This document shows positions 35,064 to 44,200 of a stretch of 64,000 nucleotides of DNA, piece after piece. The notes below the pieces were generated by a model that saw only the letters and a list, made by a program, of their open reading frames with translations, was not told the origin of the DNA and searched no databases. A program made the translations under genes and the position numbers. This DNA is from Bacteriovoracaceae bacterium (GTDB lineage Bacteria > Bdellovibrionota > Bacteriovoracia > Bacteriovoracales > Bacteriovoracaceae): assembly GCA_947450475.1 (NCBI GenBank), contig CANFVK010000003.1, positions 124,001 through 188,000 on the forward strand, read 5' to 3'. Numbering within the stretch: the first letter of the stretch is position 1; each line of letters opens with the position of its first letter.

Positions 35064-36762
35064 TTGGAGACTCCGAGAAATTATTTAACTCTAAAACACG
35101 ATGGCAATACTTAAGTGTTGATTTGCGATGAGCAACCCAAACAAGAGTTACATCATTTAAAAATTGATCTAAATTTTTTAAAATCTTTTCCTCTGTCAAT
35201 GTATCCACGGCACTCAAGCAATCATCAAGAAAAAGCAGATTGGGCTTCTTTGCCAATGCACGAGCTAAGGTCAAACGTTGCTTTTGACCACCGGAAAGAT
35301 TAATCCCCCATTCGCCAAGTTGAGTTTCTAATTTATCTGGAAATAGTTCAACATCATCTCTAAGTCCCGCAAGCTCTAAAAAAAACCATATATCTTCATC
35401 AGACAAAAGCTGTCCCATGGAAACATTTTCTTTGATGGAGTCAGCAAACAAAAATGGCTTTTGTGGAACTATACCTATTTGATTGCGAAGAAACTCGTGA
35501 GAAAAGAATGAAAAATCTTGATCGCAAAATTTAATTTTTCCACGCAATACTTTTCTTTCAAGACCACATAGCAATGAAATTAATGTACTTTTACCAGATC
35601 CAATCGCCCCGCAAATACCAAGACGATCACCTTTAGAAAGTGAAAATGAAATATTTTCAAAAAGTGGTATATCTTGATTATCAAATGAAAAAGCAAGATT
35701 ATTAACGCTTAAAACGTGTTCACAGGAAATGGGAATAGTGTGACCAATATCTGAAATAAGATTAGGGTCCTTTGGATTAGTAAAAATATCTGTAAGCCTA
35801 TCTAAAGCTGCAAAGCCCTTCTTCCACTCTGATACAATAAACCCTAAAGACATCAGAGGATCATGTAAAAGAAAAATTAATCCTTGCATCGAGATAAAAT
35901 CACCCACACTCATTTTACCATTAAATGTAAAAATGATACCAAATACAAAAAGTATAACGTATGAGACAATTGTAGCGATTCCCATAACGGGTATGTACAT
36001 CAAAGATAAATTAATACCTTTTAATTTTTGCATCCGGTGATTTTCAGCAATATTCATTAACCTTTTTTCCCAAAAGGAGCCGGTTTGAGTCAATCGTTGA
36101 AGCTTTAGAGTGGAGACAGCTTGAGAGGAAAGGTCATTAAAACTGGAAAGAGTATCTTGAATAATACGATACTGCTCAACTTCTTTCGAGGAAAGCTTAC
36201 GAACCATGAAAGGAATAAAAAGTAATACAAAGAAAGAAAGAATCGCCATAGATGAATTTATTAGAAGCATTGTGGCAAAAGTAAAAAAACCGAGAAATGC
36301 AACGTCTGTTATTGCGACTAGAGTAAAACCAAAGATAAAACGAGCACTGTTAGTGTCACTAGCTTCAGCATTCATCAATGAACCTTTGGTATACTTTGAG
36401 TCAAGGTCAGACTTTTTAAAAAAACGCACATGATCCCACACATCGCGCCTAAGCATTGCGCATGCATAATGAGTTTGCCTTCCCAAAGTTATGCGCCAGA
36501 AAAAACGAAAAATATTTATAATAATACGTGAAAGAACTAAAACAAAAAATAAATTTAAAAAAGTTTGCTTTTGATCCGATTCAACGAAAAATTTTGGTAT
36601 CGGCTTATGATTAAAAAAATCAACTATCCATCCAATATTTTTTGGTGCTAAAACCTGCATAAAGTTAGTCATTAAAACAGAAAAAGCACCCCATAAATAA
36701 ATAGGCCAGCGATTAAGAAGAAAGTTTTTCCAGAGTAATCTTGAATGGTTTGTTATATTCAT
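35056..36762 (-). CDS. ABC exporter half-transporter, degenerate Walker B
   Basis: A 568-residue permease-ATPase paired with the 33189 gene (8 bp overlap). Six helices precede an ATPase with Walker A GAIGSGKSTL, Q-loop VPQKPFLF, a canonical signature LSGGQKQR, and Walker B FLDDCLSAVD in which the catalytic Glu is Asp514. H-loop AHRKST is kept. In heterodimeric exporters this D pairs with a degenerate signature on the other subunit, which is what the LSVGQ of the partner shows. Substrate unknown. Confidence 0.9.
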   Translation of the reverse strand: MNITNHSRLLWKNFLLNRWPIYLWGAFSVLMTNFMQVLAPKNIGWIVDFFNHKPIPKFFVESDQKQTFLNLFFVLVLSRIIINIFRFFWRITLGRQTHYACAMLRRDVWDHVRFFKKSDLDSKYTKGSLMNAEASDTNSARFIFGFTLVAITDVAFLGFFTFATMLLINSSMAILSFFVLLFIPFMVRKLSSKEVEQYRIIQDTLSSFNDLSSQAVSTLKLQRLTQTGSFWEKRLMNIAENHRMQKLKGINLSLMYIPVMGIATIVSYVILFVFGIIFTFNGKMSVGDFISMQGLIFLLHDPLMSLGFIVSEWKKGFAALDRLTDIFTNPKDPNLISDIGHTIPISCEHVLSVNNLAFSFDNQDIPLFENISFSLSKGDRLGICGAIGSGKSTLISLLCGLERKVLRGKIKFCDQDFSFFSHEFLRNQIGIVPQKPFLFADSIKENVSMGQLLSDEDIWFFLELAGLRDDVELFPDKLETQLGEWGINLSGGQKQRLTLARALAKKPNLLFLDDCLSAVDTLTEEKILKNLDQFLNDVTLVWVAHRKSTLKYCHRVLELNNFSESPIA

Positions 36763-36765
36763 GAT

Positions 36766-37803
36766 TTAATTTATTTCGTTTAAAATCCAATTTTTAAACT
36801 CAAGCAAATACTCCTCAATCATTGGAATCTGAAAAATTACGACATCTATAGCACTGTTAAATGATTCTTTATTGTAGGGGATATTTTCTAAATTAATCAT
36901 TAAGCACTCAATCATTTCGGGGTGGAGAGAATCAGAAAAAATAACAGCTTTTTTTACAATAGCATTCTCGATATTGAGATGAACTTCCATATTTCCCCAA
37001 GCAAAACGATGATCAAGCAAATGCGAAAAATGAGGTGATTCTCCAAAACGCCAACTCCAATCGCTCATCTTAAGAAAATGAGAGTTTAATTTTGGTTGAT
37101 TTAGTAAAAATCCATGATCCAATATTTCTATTGGACAATCAGATTGGTAATGATTAAAAAATTCTGAAATAATTTGAGATTGAATTGATTCATGAGTAAT
37201 CTTTAAATTTAATTCATTTAAATTAACAACCCTTGAGCGAACGGATACGATCCCTTTTGAGTCTAGCTTCTTTTTATCTGGATTAAGATAGTGAGAAAGT
37301 TTATCAAGATTTGTATTTATCAATAAGGTTCCATGATGAAATGATCTATCCTTTGTTTCTTTAAATGCGCTTCCAGAAAACTTTTTTTCACCTTCTATTG
37401 TTGAAACTAACAAATCATTGCGCCCTGAAGTATAACCATTTAGACCAAAAGAATTTACGGCATTTAATATGATCTTATTATTTATGCTTTTATCAAAAGT
37501 TTTTTTGCCAGAAAGAAATGTAAAATTCGTATTACCCAAGTCATGAAATACGGCTCCTCCTCCACTCTGTCTACGAGCTAACTTAATCCCATCAATTTCC
37601 ATTTTATTTGTATTGCATTCTTTCCACGGATTTTGAAAACGGCCAATAACGACAGTGTTATCGTTACGCCAAATAAAAAGTATCTTAGTATTTTCCAGTT
37701 CATGCTCTAGCAACAAATCTCTGAAAATAAAATCCTCTGTTGCTATGTTAAACCAAGGATCAAAAGTTTCTGAAATTAAAACTCGAAGTTTAGTTTTACT
37801 CAT
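36766..37803 (-). CDS. lplA: Lipoate-protein ligase A
   Basis: Activates lipoate with ATP and attaches it to lipoyl domains. Family motifs in 345 residues: IWRNDNTVVIGRFQNPW, ARRQSGGGAVFHDLGNTNFTF, the NDLLV segment with KKFSGSAF (the KxSGxA lysine), and HHGTLLINTNLDKL. A C-terminal accessory domain (residues 245-345) is present, as in E. coli LplA. Sits 3 bp from both neighbours in a minus-strand run, downstream of mtgA. Confidence 0.93.
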   Translation of the reverse strand: MSKTKLRVLISETFDPWFNIATEDFIFRDLLLEHELENTKILFIWRNDNTVVIGRFQNPWKECNTNKMEIDGIKLARRQSGGGAVFHDLGNTNFTFLSGKKTFDKSINNKIILNAVNSFGLNGYTSGRNDLLVSTIEGEKKFSGSAFKETKDRSFHHGTLLINTNLDKLSHYLNPDKKKLDSKGIVSVRSRVVNLNELNLKITHESIQSQIISEFFNHYQSDCPIEILDHGFLLNQPKLNSHFLKMSDWSWRFGESPHFSHLLDHRFAWGNMEVHLNIENAIVKKAVIFSDSLHPEMIECLMINLENIPYNKESFNSAIDVVIFQIPMIEEYLLEFKNWILNEIN

Positions 37804-37805
37804 AT

Positions 37806-38648
37806 TTAATTATCCTCAAACAAATTTTCATCGTGTAATTTTTTAAAATCATCAGATGAGGAATATGGATTTTCCCAGCTAAATGAAGCCGTTAACTGAC
37901 CAAGATATTCTTCTTCGCCAATAATTCCATTCTGTTTCATCTTAAGCAAAATTGAATCTATCATATTTGAAGCAAAAGGGGTTAATATTTTTAGTTTAAA
38001 AGATTTGGAATATTTCTTAGGCGATGGAAGAAGCATGGCCAAAAAAGCTGACTCCCTCGCAGAAAGAGAAAGGGGGTCTTTTTTAAAGTAAAAATTAGAT
38101 GCTTGTTTTATCCCGTATAAGTTTTCACCATACTCGATTATATTTAAATAAATTTCTAAAATCTTTTTCTTATTTACATATTTTTCAATCATAATTGCGT
38201 AAAACAATTCTTTTGATTTACGTAAAAAAGTACGATCCTTGTTTAAAAAAAGATTCTTAACCAGCTGCTGTGTTATTGTTGAAGCGCCCCTTAATTTTTT
38301 TTTCTTTTGAACAAAGTTGTCATCAATAACTTTTTGCAATTGTTCGATATCATAACCAGGATGAAAGAAAAACTTACCATCTTCACTAGCAATAATTGCG
38401 CCTTGAAGCTTATTTGAAATTTTATCTAAGGTTACCCAATTTGGTGGCAAAGAATCAACTCTCTTATATTCAACATGTCCGTCAAATTGAATAATCTCAT
38501 AGAAGCTATTTTGAGATAAGTGAATATTACGAATTACTTTTATAAGAGGAATTGAAAAATAAAAAGTCATAAAGAACAATAGTGAAACAAGCACTAAATT
38601 TATTTTAAACTTTAAACGACTAAAGCTGTCAGCAAAATTACTTTTCAT
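37806..38648 (-). CDS. mtgA: Monofunctional peptidoglycan glycosyltransferase (GT51)
   Basis: Polymerises lipid II into glycan strands at the periplasmic face. A single N-terminal transmembrane helix (INLVLVSLLFFMTFYFSIPLI) is followed by the GT51 domain: AIIASEDGKFFFHPG with the first catalytic Glu, RGASTITQQLVKNLFL, and KKKILEIYLNIIEYGENLYGI with the second Glu. No transpeptidase domain, so it is the monofunctional type. Overlaps the end of the HAD phosphatase gene by 11 bp. Confidence 0.93.
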   Translation of the reverse strand: MKSNFADSFSRLKFKINLVLVSLLFFMTFYFSIPLIKVIRNIHLSQNSFYEIIQFDGHVEYKRVDSLPPNWVTLDKISNKLQGAIIASEDGKFFFHPGYDIEQLQKVIDDNFVQKKKKLRGASTITQQLVKNLFLNKDRTFLRKSKELFYAIMIEKYVNKKKILEIYLNIIEYGENLYGIKQASNFYFKKDPLSLSARESAFLAMLLPSPKKYSKSFKLKILTPFASNMIDSILLKMKQNGIIGEEEYLGQLTASFSWENPYSSSDDFKKLHDENLFEDN

Positions 38649-39162
38649 TCTTAGTTAATCTGGTCATAATATCTTTTAAACAAGAAAAAAATTCAACATT
38701 ATCTCTATCAATATTGTCAATGTTTAAAGGATAACGGCCTTGTACAAGAAAGGTTGTTACTCCATCGACGTTTAAGATATCAGACATCTTGTCACCAATC
38801 ATGAATGATTGAGTAAGATCGATATCATATTTGCGACATGCTTCAAGCAGCATGCCGGGCCCAGGCTTTCTTCTTGGGCCAGAATCTTCAATACAATAAT
38901 ACCAATCATCAATCTTCAGTTCTAAGTTGCTTAAAAAAATATTCATTTCATTGTGTAACTTGATTACATCAGACTCTTTATACATTCCTTTTGCAACACC
39001 TGACTGATTTGTCAAAATTATAACAAGAAAATTATTTAAATTAGCAAATTTGATAATATCAAAAATATCCTTATTCCATTCAATATCAGAAAATTTATAA
39101 ACATATCCCTTGTCTACATTCAATACACCATCACGATCGAGAAATAAGGCTTTTTGCATCAT
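38638..39162 (-). CDS. HAD-family phosphatase, GmhB/HisB-N-like
   Basis: A 174-residue HAD-III phosphatase: nucleophile motif FLDRDGVLN at residues 6-14, TNQSGVAKG, RRKPGPGMLLEA and GDKMSDI. The arrangement matches D-glycero-D-manno-heptose-1,7-bisphosphate phosphatase or histidinol-phosphatase. The zinc-loop Cys/His ligands usual in GmhB are mostly absent (YYCIEDSGPRRKP), so a different substrate or a zinc-free version is possible. AAGGAG lies 5 bp upstream of the ATG, which overlaps the previous gene's stop. Confidence 0.85.
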   Translation of the reverse strand: MMQKALFLDRDGVLNVDKGYVYKFSDIEWNKDIFDIIKFANLNNFLVIILTNQSGVAKGMYKESDVIKLHNEMNIFLSNLELKIDDWYYCIEDSGPRRKPGPGMLLEACRKYDIDLTQSFMIGDKMSDILNVDGVTTFLVQGRYPLNIDNIDRDNVEFFSCLKDIMTRLTKNEK

Positions 39163-40184
39163 TTCTTCTCCTTAATTGAACAATTAATTTTGTAGGCAGC
39201 TGTAGTGAACTTATTCATTGGTTTGATTCTGAGTTGTAAAAGATAATGACTAACTTCGATTTCAATTGAACTGGAGCGATCCTTGAGTGGTAAAATTTTA
39301 AATTGAGTGCCATTTTCAGGAAATAAATCAAAAACCCTTTTAATTTCAATAGAACGTATCTCGTAAGCCTGATGATAGCAATTGAGCTGAATGATATCAG
39401 GATTACCGAACCCGCAAAGTGATGCAAGTGAATTCATAAAAAGATTTTGATCAAGAAGATACAACTCCTGCAAAAAACTATGAAGTTTTTTGGCAATTGA
39501 AAAATAATTTTCAAAAACAATAATGCTCAAATCTTCGGGAAGCTCTCCAGGTAATTCTGTATAGTTAGATTTCCAATTCTGATCAAAAGTGCCACTAAAA
39601 TCCTTATCTATTTCTTGATAAAGCCGATGACCCATTTTAAAAAAAGAATCCTCTACTTCAATATTTAATAAAGACTGATAATCTAATGACAGTTGGCCGT
39701 AAGATGAAAAGTATCGACTAATAAAACTCTTTACGCCAGCACTTTTCGTATTTACAAAGGAATTTTCCTTAACAAGCTTTAAACTTAATTCAACTTTTTG
39801 GTGTTTACCAAAAGGATCATTATAAAAGCCAACAACATCAGTTTCATTCCACAAACCAGAATGGTCTGAAGAAACTAACTTACCTAAAACATTCCATTGA
39901 TAAAAAAGTAAAGGGTCAATCGTGGTTTTTTCAAAAAAAAAATGAGCAACTTTTGAAGCAAGTTCTGGAAGTGAGACTAATAACCTTAAGTCATTATCTC
40001 GGATGATCTGCTCATATTCAATTAGCCTATTTTTAAAATCACTTGGTAAAGAAAATAAAAATTGAGACTCTATTTGTGAATGAATTGCTAGGTTTTGAGT
40101 TACCAAAAATTCGAAAAGATTGCCTTTACACTCATTTAACAAGGCTTCTTTTTGAATTAAATTATTATAATCAATATTTTTCAT
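39159..40184 (-). CDS. Unknown protein with PD-(D/E)xK nuclease-like core
   Basis: A 341-residue soluble protein not recognised with certainty. Residues about 108-170 contain SGLWNETDVVGFYND, then KVELSLKLVKENSFVNTKSAGVKSFISRYF-like sequence read as TDVV ... ELSLK followed by a Lys-rich helix. This D, then E-x-S-x-K order resembles the catalytic core of type II restriction enzymes such as the HaeIII group. The C-terminus ends with a conserved-looking LQLRIKPMNKFTTAAYKIN. It is the first gene of the minus-strand run and overlaps the phosphatase gene by 4 bp. The nuclease idea rests on motif reading only. Confidence 0.5.
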   Translation of the reverse strand: MKNIDYNNLIQKEALLNECKGNLFEFLVTQNLAIHSQIESQFLFSLPSDFKNRLIEYEQIIRDNDLRLLVSLPELASKVAHFFFEKTTIDPLLFYQWNVLGKLVSSDHSGLWNETDVVGFYNDPFGKHQKVELSLKLVKENSFVNTKSAGVKSFISRYFSSYGQLSLDYQSLLNIEVEDSFFKMGHRLYQEIDKDFSGTFDQNWKSNYTELPGELPEDLSIIVFENYFSIAKKLHSFLQELYLLDQNLFMNSLASLCGFGNPDIIQLNCYHQAYEIRSIEIKRVFDLFPENGTQFKILPLKDRSSSIEIEVSHYLLQLRIKPMNKFTTAAYKINCSIKEKK

Positions 40185-40298
40185 TATTTAAGATAAATTC
40201 TTCATTTATGTCTTTTCAAATAGTGAGGTTCTATCTAGACTATTTTAAAAGAAATCCATTATTAGGATCATTGTAGCAAAAGCATATCAAGGAAGAAA

Positions 40299-41258
40299 AT
40301 GAATTCATTTCCTTCATTACTTGAAAGTATTGACGACTTGAGCAAAATTCAAATCGAAGAATTACTGACCCTTTCTACCCATTTTCTACATAACAAGCCT
40401 ACTCCCGGACCTCCTAATTACCTTCAACCTGTGATTGCAACATCTTTTCTGGAAAACTCAACAAGGACCAAGCACTCTTTTGCTATTGCTATTCAACGTC
40501 TAGGATCAATCTATATTGATTTTAATGCAGAAACCTCCAGTCTTAAAAAAGGAGAAAGCCTAGAAGAAACATTTTTAACGCTTTATAATCAGGGCGTTGA
40601 TTTGTGTATTTTTCGCTCCAGTGTCTCAAATCAATTGGCTAAATTTAAAAAATCGCCTCCCATTAAAATTATTAATGGAGGTGATGGCACAAATGAGCAC
40701 CCAACTCAAGCGCTTTTAGACCTTTTTACACTTCTTGAATTTTCTAAAGAGCTTCATGGAAAGACGATTGCAATTTTTGGAGATATTATTCATTCAAGAG
40801 TGACGCATTCCCTACTTAAATTACTGCCTCATTTTGGATTAAAAATAATTTTATGTGGTCCCAAATACTTCATGCCTGAATTTTCTACGATTTCAAAAGA
40901 TATCAAAGTGACACAAAACAGAGACGAAGCAATAATGGCCTCGGATTTTTTATACTTATTAAGAATACAACAAGAGCGTCATAGCGAGAATCAATTTCAA
41001 AATACTCACAGCAATGATTATCATCATGATTATGGAATAAAACTAAGTCACTTGAAACACCTAAATAAATTAATTCCCATATTTCACCCCGGGCCTGCAA
41101 ATATTGGAATAGAACTTGACCATGAATTAATAAAATCTTCTTTATACCAAGGATATAATCAAGTAAAAAACTCTGTTCCTGTTAGAATGGCCATAATCAA
41201 ATCAATGCTTTCAAATAACGATAAAAATATTGGAATAATCAATGGTGAAAAATTTTAA
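40299..41258 (+). CDS. pyrB: Aspartate carbamoyltransferase catalytic subunit
   Basis: Second step of pyrimidine synthesis: carbamoyl phosphate plus aspartate to carbamoyl-aspartate. Motifs in 319 residues are FLENSTRTKHSF (carbamoyl-phosphate site), SLKKGESLEET, GDGTNEHPTQALLDLF, and HPGPANIGIELDHE (usually HPGPVNRGVE). AAGGA lies 6 bp before the ATG. No pyrI or dihydroorotase is adjacent. The end overlaps the fused carAB gene by 17 bp. Confidence 0.96.
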   Translation: MNSFPSLLESIDDLSKIQIEELLTLSTHFLHNKPTPGPPNYLQPVIATSFLENSTRTKHSFAIAIQRLGSIYIDFNAETSSLKKGESLEETFLTLYNQGVDLCIFRSSVSNQLAKFKKSPPIKIINGGDGTNEHPTQALLDLFTLLEFSKELHGKTIAIFGDIIHSRVTHSLLKLLPHFGLKIILCGPKYFMPEFSTISKDIKVTQNRDEAIMASDFLYLLRIQQERHSENQFQNTHSNDYHHDYGIKLSHLKHLNKLIPIFHPGPANIGIELDHELIKSSLYQGYNQVKNSVPVRMAIIKSMLSNNDKNIGIINGEKF

Positions 41259-44200
41259 CTCTGACAAGACGATTGCCTTTCTACATTTTGAAGATGGAAC
41301 AACTTTTAAGGGGATAGTTAATCGATCTTTAGATGACAATGAATTAAAAAAAGGCATCTGGGGTGAAGCTGCATTTACAACAGGGATGAGTGGTTACCAA
41401 GAAACAATCACAGACCCTTCTTTCTTAGGACAGCACATAATTTTTTCGCATTCTCATATTGGCAATTATGAACCTAATCCAAATTTTGAAGTATCTCAAT
41501 CAACTAAAAGTTATGCCACATGCGTTGTTGCAAGAAACTTTTCCAAGAATAGCTTCCTTGATAAATTAAATATACCTCTTTTTTCAAGAATTGATTCTCG
41601 TAGACTTGTAAGATATCTTTCCACTCGCAAAAATACTTCTCACAAATCTGTTCTTACAACCAATTCAAATACTCCAACTAAAGAAGAATTTGCATCTTCT
41701 AAGTTGATCACTGATGACCTCTCTTTGGTATCTCAAAAAACTAAAATAGTACATCGAGATGGATTAAACCCAATAGTCATAATTAACTATGGAATAAAAA
41801 AAGCAATCTTGGACCAAGTACTTTCTCTTGGTTATCCAGTCGTCTCACTACCTTTTTTTGCAACCTCTCAAGAAATTGAATCTCTAAATCCAAGATTGAT
41901 ATTTTTATCAAATGGGCCTGGTGATCCTCGAAATTTTCAAAGTGAAATAAAAGTAGTTCAAGATATATTAGATTTAAATATCCCGATTCGAGCAATATGC
42001 TTAGGTCATCAATTAATAGCAGCAGCGCTAGGAATTAAGGTAATTAAACTACCTTTTGGACAAAGAGGCACAAACCATCCAGTCATTGATCATATAAGCA
42101 ATAAAATTCTTATTACATCACAAAATCATGGATATGCAATCGACACTGAATCTTTTAATTTAATAAAAGAAAATAATATTTTAACTAAAAATCTTTTTAT
42201 TAGCCATACGTCTTTGTTTGATGATTCGATTGAAGGTATCGCAAGCGTTGACCATTTTCTACGATCAGTTCAATTTCATCCTGAAGCTAGTCCTGGCCCT
42301 CATGATGCTTTTGATTTTTTTGCAGAGATTAAGAATTTTTTAGATGGAAAACTAAAGAACAATATTGATCTTTCTAAAATGTTTCTCTTTAAGCAATTAA
42401 CTACACGCTTAAAAAAAATAACGCCCTTTAAAAAAATATTACTCATAGGATCTGGCCCTATAAAAATAGGTCAGGCATCAGAGTTTGATTACTCTGGTAC
42501 TCAAGCGCTAAAAGCTTTAAAGGAAGAGGGCATTGAAGCGGTACTCCTAAATTCTAATCCAGCAACTATCATGACTGATCCAAATATGTGTTCGAGAACA
42601 TACGTGGAACCAATAACGAAGGAAACAATAAAAAAAATTATATTAAAAGAAAAAGTTGATGCCGTTCTTTCAACCATGGGTGGTCAAACCGCTTTAAATC
42701 TTTGTGTTGAGTTAGAAGAAGAAAATTTTTTGAAGCAAAACAATGTTGCACTTTTAGGTGCTAACGTAGACACCATAAAAAAAACGGAAGACAGGGCACT
42801 TTTTGCTGAAGAATTAGAAAAACTTGGATACCAAACAGGTAAACGATTTACAGCTTTAAATGAAACCGACGCACTTATTATGGCAAAGGAAAGAGTGCAT
42901 TTCCCACTCATCATTCGTCGTGATTTTGCTTTAGGTGGAAAAGGGGCTGCGCTTGTTTACAACCTTGAAGAATTAAAAGACGTTTTTACTTCTGATATAA
43001 AGTTTCCAGTTACAATGGAAAAATCACTTGTAGGACAAAAAGAAATTGAACTAGAAGTAATGGTAGACTGTGAACAAAATGGAGTCATTGTATGCTCTAT
43101 TGAAAATATTGATCCTTGTGGTATACATACTGGTGATTCAATTACAGTTGCACCTGCAATGACCATAAGTGACCGATGCATGCAGCAATTGCGCAACATG
43201 ACTCTTTCAATTGCCAAACATATGGGGGTTGTTGCAGGTGGAGCCAATGTACAATTTGCAATAAATCCTGAAAATGAAGATGATATAACCGTTATAGAAA
43301 TGAACCCTAGGGTTTCTCGATCAAGTGCTTTGGCTTCAAAAGCAACTGGCTATCCAATAGCAAAAATCTCTGCTCTTTTAGCAATTGGATACACACTAAA
43401 AGAAATATTAAATGATATAACGAAGGTGACTCCAGTATCCTTTGAACCATCACTAGACTATGTAGCTATTAAAATACCTATATTTCCTTTTAACAAATTT
43501 CCAAGTTCATCTAAACTACTTGGGCCACAAATGCGATCAGTTGGAGAAGTTCTTGCGTTAGGTGGAAGTTTTTCAGAAGCATTTCTAAAGGCTTTAAGAT
43601 CACTTGAAATGGGTCTTGAAATTCCAAGTCTATCTCAGTTAAAAAGTACTCCAGTAGAAATGGATCTAGAATATTTAACAAAACGCTTGAAATCAGCTAG
43701 TGAGTTATCGATTCTTACAGTTATTGAGGCAATTCGTTTTGGTATAAGCGTTGAAGATATTCACTCTTATTCTAAGATAACACCATGGTTCATTGAACAA
43801 ATGAAAGTAATTGTTGATTCTGAAGTAAAAATTAAAAATTCTAAGAATATCTTTGAAGACGTTAACGCTTTTATCGATTTTAAAAAGATTGGACTTTCAG
43901 ACAAACATATTGCTTTATTGTCAAACAAACTTCAAAAAGACATTTTAGATTTTCGATTTAAAAATAAAGTTTTCCCTGTTTACAAAGCAGTAGATACTTG
44001 TTCAGGTGAATTCTCTGCAGAAACTCCCTATTTTTATTCAACTTATGCCGATGAAAATGAGTCAAAACCTCTTAGCCGAAAAGGAAAGTCAATCGCAATT
44101 ATAGGATCAGGACCAAACAGAATTGGACAAGGAATAGAATTTGATTATTCTTGTGTAAAATCTAGTGAGCGTTTAAAAGAAAAGGGAATTCAATCGATAA

